Origin: Mercenaria mercenaria
Taxonomy: Eukaryota > Mollusca > Bivalvia > Venerida > Veneridae
Length of the DNA: 64,000 nucleotides
Assembly (NCBI RefSeq): GCF_021730395.1
Contig: NC_069373.1
Coordinates: 14,340,001 to 14,404,000 of the forward strand
Direction: 5' to 3'
Shown: piece after piece, positions 59,250-64,000 of the stretch
Layout: the number at the start of each line of letters is the position of its first letter
How positions within the stretch are numbered: the first letter of the stretch is position 1
Program-made: the position numbers and the translations under genes
Notes under the pieces: model-generated
What the model was told of the DNA's origin: nothing
Seen by the model: the letters and a program-made list of their open reading frames with translations, nothing else
The model's database searches: none

Positions 59250-59253
59250 ATAT

Positions 59254-60077
59254 GTTCTAACTATATTTATGTGCATTCGAATGTATAATTATGTTTGATT
59301 TTGTTTACATTTTCTTTCATTAATTTCTCTTTAAATATTGACGAAATGCATCTTTCTAAAGATTCAGAGGGTGGTTATAAGCTTCATAGATTTAACTTAA
59401 CTTAATTACTTTTAATATCAAAACAGCTTATATTTTCTCAGTGAGATATAACTTCTGAATTTTACAATATCTCTCTGTTGCAAAAGATTTTAAGCATATA
59501 AATGTGGACATGTCTTTAAAAAGAAAGGTAATAATACTTAAAAAAAAAACAGTCACGAGTAATTATTTTTGTACACACCAGGGACTACTGATCAAAACAT
59601 TTTCCATGCTCGAAATTGTAAAGAAAGTCTGAAGATAATATATTGATGATTTGTTTATAAAGACTAAACAAGGACAGAAGTCTAGCTGGAAAAGCTGCAC
59701 TCATAGAACGCATCTGTCCTCCCAAAATAAGCTTTATATCAGCTGATGCTACTTACCAAATTTCTAAGTCACAGCTATTGTGGATGTATCATCTCTTTAT
59801 ATTGCCATAGCGTTGAACCAGAGTTCTGCATGTATTGCATTAACTGCAATTGAGGGTCATCTAAGTAACATATTCAGTATATCTGTAGTGCAAAAAGTGC
59901 AAGCTTCTTCTTGCTTTCGGTCCAGTATAGAGCTGATCACCACCTAAACGCACATCCTGGTTAATAAGTCGATAGTGACATGTATATCTTTCAACGAATT
60001 TGAATGATATTCTATAACTTTACTTATTTTATGACCTTAAAAAATCACTTTAGCACAAATTTTTATTAAGTATTTAA
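59254..60077 (+). other. EPDR intron 1, no recognised element
   Basis: AT-rich intronic DNA between the two MITEs. Confidence 0.6.
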
Positions 60078-60415
60078 AGGTTCATTACTAAGGGAAAGTG
60101 AGTTGGCAATTTTTTTCATAGCCAGTGCATAGACTTCTGCAAGACACTAAATAATGAAGATTGGCAGGTCAAAATTTACAGAAGGTCTTTGGAACTCAAA
60201 GAAATGTATGTGTATTATGTTGAAATTTCAATGAATCGACAGAATGACCCCCCAGGTCTTTTTAACTTTCTTCATACTTCACAGAAAAATAATTGTACAT
60301 ATACTGCGATTTATTTCGAATTTCTACATACCAACTTCCATTTTCCAATAAAATGAAATAGTTTCTGTGCTTTTTAAAAGAAATTAAAATGTTCACTTTC
60401 CTTAGTATTGGACCT
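60078..60415. mobile_element. 338-bp TTAA MITE (AGGTCC family) copy 2
   Basis: Near-identical to 41725-42068; TTAA at 60074-60077 and 60416-60419. It lies in EPDR intron 1, whose sequence is otherwise unrelated to the first site, so the two are separate insertions of a recently active family. Confidence 0.9.
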
Positions 60416-60792
60416 TTAAAGAGCGAATTGGATTCCATTCTAATGATACTATTTAGATTTTGTACGAGCACATTAACTTGTGGAAACTAAAATCTCGCTC
60501 GATGAAAATAGTGCAACACATTGGTGTGTACTCTTTTGTCGAATGAATAAAAGTGCAAGTTTGGTTAATTTTTTCTCGTTCAAATTTCGATATGTAAGAA
60601 CAGCCATTCATTCAAAAAGTATGCCAAAATTTAAAGGTACTGGCAAAACGAATACCAAGTATTTCATAAGAACACTGCTAAAGTGGATTCATATACATGT
60701 ATGTATTTTGGGAAACTAAAATTTCTGTAAACATTTGCACTAGATGGTACTCGCTTGCACATTCTTAAAACATTACATTTCGTCTGTTACAG

Positions 60793-60915
60793 AACGTTCT
60801 CATGTTCGATTACGATCATGACATGAAGATGGAGAAAGCCGTTGGAAGAATTGTTACTTATAACGGTTCCATGGAAACAACACAAGAATATACAGTTTAT
60901 AACGACTACAGACAT
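60793..60915 (+). CDS. EPDR: ependymin-related protein, exon 2
   Basis: Bounded by CTGTTACAG and GTATGT; 41 codons, phase 0 in and out. Encodes NVLMFDYDHDMKMEKAVGRI then VTYNGSMETTQEYTVYNDYR and H. The F-x-Y-D...K-x-R-x-x...Y pattern and a sequon (NGS) fit the ependymin family strand region, followed by the YxVYNDY segment that precedes the conserved cysteine. Confidence 0.88.
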
Positions 60916-62270
60916 GTATGTTAATTATTTAACTTGAATTTCTGAAACAAGTAATACAATATTTACGTGCGCGAATTCTATGCGTGTTTTGATAGGCTGA
61001 GTAGCCCTTTTTGAACCAATAAATATGAAAATGGTGAAAAGTTTAATATATGCGGGGTAATCTAAAGTTAATGAGACTTTAACCATAATCAAAAACGAAC
61101 ATAGAAATTTTTATGTTTTTAGTAAACAAAGTGCGATATCACGATGGGGAAGCGCTAGATCACGATGGCGAAGCGCGAACTTAGTTCGCAGTCTCGCTAT
61201 TGTGATTTTTCGCTTTGCCAGTGATCTCGCGTTTCACGAACGGCCAGTGTCAGAGAGTAGGCACTGGTCCTAACGGAGTACCGTTAAAATGTATTAGATG
61301 ACGCACAGTACTTCAAACGTATTATGGCGTCTAAATTTCTGAATCCTTGATACTAGTACGTAGTGTTTGTAATTTCTAAGTACACAAACGTATGATATTC
61401 CATATGTGTTATCTGTATCTTCTGAAATATCCCATTTGTGTATTAACTTGTCAACATAAGAACAAAACTTATGCATTGGAATTCTCCAGAAAGTGAATAT
61501 ATATTGACCTGCTCTGCGTCAGCCTTTATTCGTGACTGTGGTAAAATATCCCTGTGATCAGCTGAAATATAATATGTAAAAGCAGTCTGCACAATATTCA
61601 ATGCGCTTTTTATAACTAAATGAACTTACTTTGAAGAAAAATCTCATTAACTCTAGATTACGCCTCGTGTACATGTAACCGGCAGTATCCAGTTAGTTTA
61701 CAATTCCTGAACATCTTCATTTACAGAAATGAATATAAAATGTATTCATTACATTTCTGACATCAAAGAAATAGTTTACAGTTCTTGAACACCTTTTCTG
61801 ACATATTTTTATATAAAATGCACTTTTGATATTTCTGACATCGAGAAATAGTTTATAGTATACGTACACCTTCATTTAAGACTTTGATATAAAATATATT
61901 TCTGATATTGAAATAAAGCAAATGAAAACTGGTGTCAAATATTTGCAAAGTCCATTGTGTTTACCATTCTTCAAGCCTCTTGGACAGTTTAACTTCTTAA
62001 GAAACTCTTTCCATGTACGAATGTGTCTCTTTCCATGTACGAATGTGTACCTGAATGCTTTACAGAAAGTTGTATATAATTAATATATATTATCATATTC
62101 CATAGGTCATTTAACGAAACTATATTTTAACAATTTGTGTGAGGAGACTTCATATTTATTGAATGAGTCATTTTACAGTCATTATCTGATTATTTACAAT
62201 CGTTTCACCATAGTTAATTATGCGCAAAGGTGATTCTGACCGGTATGATATGTATTTTGTATATACATAG
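60916..62270 (+). other. EPDR intron 2
   Basis: Intron from GTATGT to ATACATAG. At 61131-61225 a GC-rich cluster of short inverted and direct repeats (CACGATGGCGAAGCGCGA, TTCGCTTTGCCAGTGATC) is a small repeat of a kind I recall from bivalves. The rest is AT-rich with a local duplication near 62010-62045 (CTCTTTCCATGTACGAATGT twice). Confidence 0.6.
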
Positions 62271-62355
62271 ATGAGAAAGTATGCTATGACACCCGATTCT
62301 AACGCATGTCATATTCAGCCGCTGTTGGGAGAACAAACAGAGCCGTGCGTACCAA
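62271..62355 (+). CDS. EPDR: ependymin-related protein, exon 3
   Basis: Bounded by ATACATAG and GTAAGT; 28 codons plus one base. Encodes MRKYAMTPDSNACHIQPLLG then EQTEPCVP, with the two cysteines that surround the conserved P-L segment in the family. Phase 0 in, phase 1 out. Confidence 0.88.
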
Positions 62356-62699
62356 GTAAGTTATTGCCATTTAGCCTGTTATAACTAAATACCTTACTAA
62401 AGTTTCAGTTTTGGGCATTATTTTTATTCATCGATTCATGCTCAATTGTTCTATATTTCTGTAGCGGCTACGTTTGACGTCATACGATTTTCACCGATTT
62501 ATATTTCTCTGTGAAAGTTTTAGAAAGTTTTGAAATTATATTACATCGAACGGTATCAATCGATATCGTTGTTGATTGGCCCAAACATAATATGAAAGTA
62601 ACCAGGATTTGCATGAATTGTATGCGAAATATTGCACTGGTTTGATACATCATTCATAGAATTTGCATCACATAATAATTGGTATACAAAAAAAAAAAC

Positions 62700-62875
62700 A
62701 GGGATCTCCGTGATCGAGTTGTTATGGTCGCCGGCTTCGAAACATTTGCCTCTCGCCTACATAAGTTCGAAACCCCGCTTAGGGCATGGAATTCTTTATT
62801 ATTATGTTTTGAGGAAATCAGCATGCTTACGGAAAGTCGATACTTCTAGCCAGATGCCTTCAAGCTGAAAAGTCG
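62700..62875 (+). mobile_element. tRNA-derived SINE in EPDR intron 3
   Basis: Head GGGATCTCCGTGATCGAGTT with an A-box like tRNA-Leu/Ser (TGATCGAGTTGTTATGG) and a B-box AAGTTCGAAACCCC. A conserved-looking body follows: GAGGAAATCAGCATGCTTAC, then GGAAAGTCGATACTTCTAGC, which resembles the central domain shared by several mollusc SINEs. An A-rich run precedes it. Confidence 0.75.
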
Positions 62876-63026
62876 CCACATGACTGACAACTCTTAACAA
62901 CGAAAAAATCCACATTATTTTAGGTCATATATTTTTGATTATTTTTTTATCATAACTTCCACTACTACAGACACCACTAAGTACTATATTTGTATTACGT
63001 TTACATTACTATACGATTATTACTAG

Positions 63027-63188
63027 GCACATTGAAGTGGGCTGGCAATTACACTCTCGGGTCAACAAGTGAAGGGGTACATGTAAATGCATGGTCCGGG
63101 GATTATGAAAATTCCCACTATGAGATGCTAACTACTGTTAATGACTGCACACCGGTAGAGATGACTGTGTTTGGCACAATGCCTGATG
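63027..63188 (+). CDS. EPDR: ependymin-related protein, exon 4
   Basis: Bounded by TATTACTAG and GTAAAG; 162 nt, phase 1 in and out. Together with the last base of exon 3 it encodes STLKWAGNYTLGSTSEGVHV then NAWSGDYENSHYEMLTTVND and CTPVEMTVFGTMPD. The G-S-x-x-x-x-G-V-x-V-N-x-W-x-G motif and C-x-P-V...FG are hallmarks of the family. NYT is a sequon. Reading through the donor gives a stop after 9 more codons; a real last exon beyond the window is more likely, because the family continues about 30 residues. Confidence 0.88.
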
Positions 63189-63265
63189 GTAAAGTATCTA
63201 ATGTTGCCAGCTGATTTATACATTTTGTACATACAAGCATCTTAGTTTAATTATGTTTACATGTG

Positions 63266-63916
63266 TTTAGCTCATCTGATTTTTTGGGAAAAATTGATGA
63301 GTTATTGTCATCACTTGATCGGCGTCTGCGTCGGCGTCGGCGTCGGTGTCGGCGTCGGCATTGCCTGGTTAAGTTTTTTTTTAGGTCAGCTTTTCTCCTA
63401 AACTATCAAAGCTATTGCTTTAAAACTTGCAACACTTGTTCACCATCATTAGCTGACTCTGTACAGCAGGAAACTTAACTCCATCCTGCTCTTTGCAAGA
63501 ATTATGACCCCTTTTGGACTTAGAAAATATCAGATTTCTTGGTTAAGTTTTATGTTTAGGTCAACTTTTCTCCTACACCATCAAACACTAACTCTGTACA
63601 GCAAGAAACATAACTCAATCTTGCTTTTTGCAAGAATTATATTTAGACTTAGAAAATTTCAGATTTCTTTGTTAAGTTTTGTGTTTAGGTAAATTTTTCT
63701 CCTTAATGGTCAAAGCTATAGCTTCAAAATTTGGAGCAGTTAATCGCCATTAAAAGCTGACTTTGCACAGCAAGTACTGTGACTCTACATTGCTTTTTGC
63801 AAGAATCATGGCCCCTTTTGGACATAGAAAATCATGGGTATGACAATATTTCTATTATACAGAGACAAAAAAATTAGATGAGCGTCTGCACCCGCAAGGT
63901 GCAAGGTGCTCTTGTT
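63266..63916 (-). mobile_element. HINE-C element (copy 3), shorter
   Basis: Inverted copy in the last visible EPDR intron: TTTAGCTCATCTGATTTTTT, a (GGCGTC)n tract, three to four worn 174-bp units (GCAAGAATTATGACCCCTTT), and an end ATGAGCGTCTGCACCCGCAA then GGTGCTCTTGTT. The hairpin has an extra GCAAGGT duplication. Confidence 0.75.
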
Positions 63917-64000
63917 ATATTCTTTGAAGCCAACAGGTAAAATATCTAACAGTGTAATTATTTATTATCAACATCATTATAAACATTTGTCTAAAGTTCT

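Overview
This is a eukaryotic nuclear window that looks like a mollusc, most likely a marine bivalve. It is AT-rich and intron-rich, with small conserved genes scattered among dense non-autonomous repeats. The bivalve assignment is inference: it rests on repeat families I recognise from bivalve genomes (palindromic GAGCC...GGCTC MITEs, hairpin-ended elements with tandem-repeat cores, tRNA-derived SINEs) and on gene content (RD3-like, ependymin-related, BRK1, alpha-tubulin).

Four host genes can be read from exon sequence plus splice sites. (1) An alpha-tubulin gene on the minus strand starts at 2329 and leaves the window on the left; its promoter has a TATA box, a CCAAT box and an RFX/X-box-like motif. 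(2) BRK1 (BRICK1/HSPC300, the smallest WAVE-complex subunit) on the minus strand has all three coding exons here, at 36557-36434, 24535-24453 and 16816-16790. Its 77-codon frame is spread over 19.8 kb, and its two introns hold most of the repeats between 16.8 and 36.4 kb. (3) An RD3-like gene on the plus strand is a single coding exon at 42612-43253. (4) A secreted ependymin-related protein gene on the plus strand starts at 58861; four coding exons are visible and the 3' end lies beyond the window.

Most of the rest is mobile or tandem DNA. At least four families (called HINE-A to D here) share one layout: a terminal hairpin, a subterminal inverted repeat, a core of about 145-175-bp tandem units, a short GC-rich simple repeat and a second subterminal repeat. 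This resembles Helentron-associated elements (DINE-1/HINE and bivalve 'pearl'-type repeats). Two HINE-B copies lie tail to tail in BRK1 intron 1 and form a palindrome with arms of about 0.8 kb. Other elements are five palindromic MITEs with 4-bp AT-rich target duplications, several unrelated TTAA-flanked MITEs, two Mutator-like elements with 10-bp duplications, a 1.7-kb element with roughly 0.5-kb inverted ends, a decayed Tc1/mariner (DD34E) transposase containing an apparent spliceosomal intron, tRNA-derived SINEs, and a small structured insert of about 100 bp that splits the tRNA-like head of a SINE.

Large minisatellites occupy 4.1-7.0 kb (20-bp unit, two arrays that arose by duplication of flank plus array), 14.1-14.9 kb (58-bp unit), 53.5-55.4 kb (44-bp unit) and 56.85-57.5 kb (52-bp unit). 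No intact tRNA or rRNA gene, CRISPR array, LTR element or autonomous Helitron protein was recognised.
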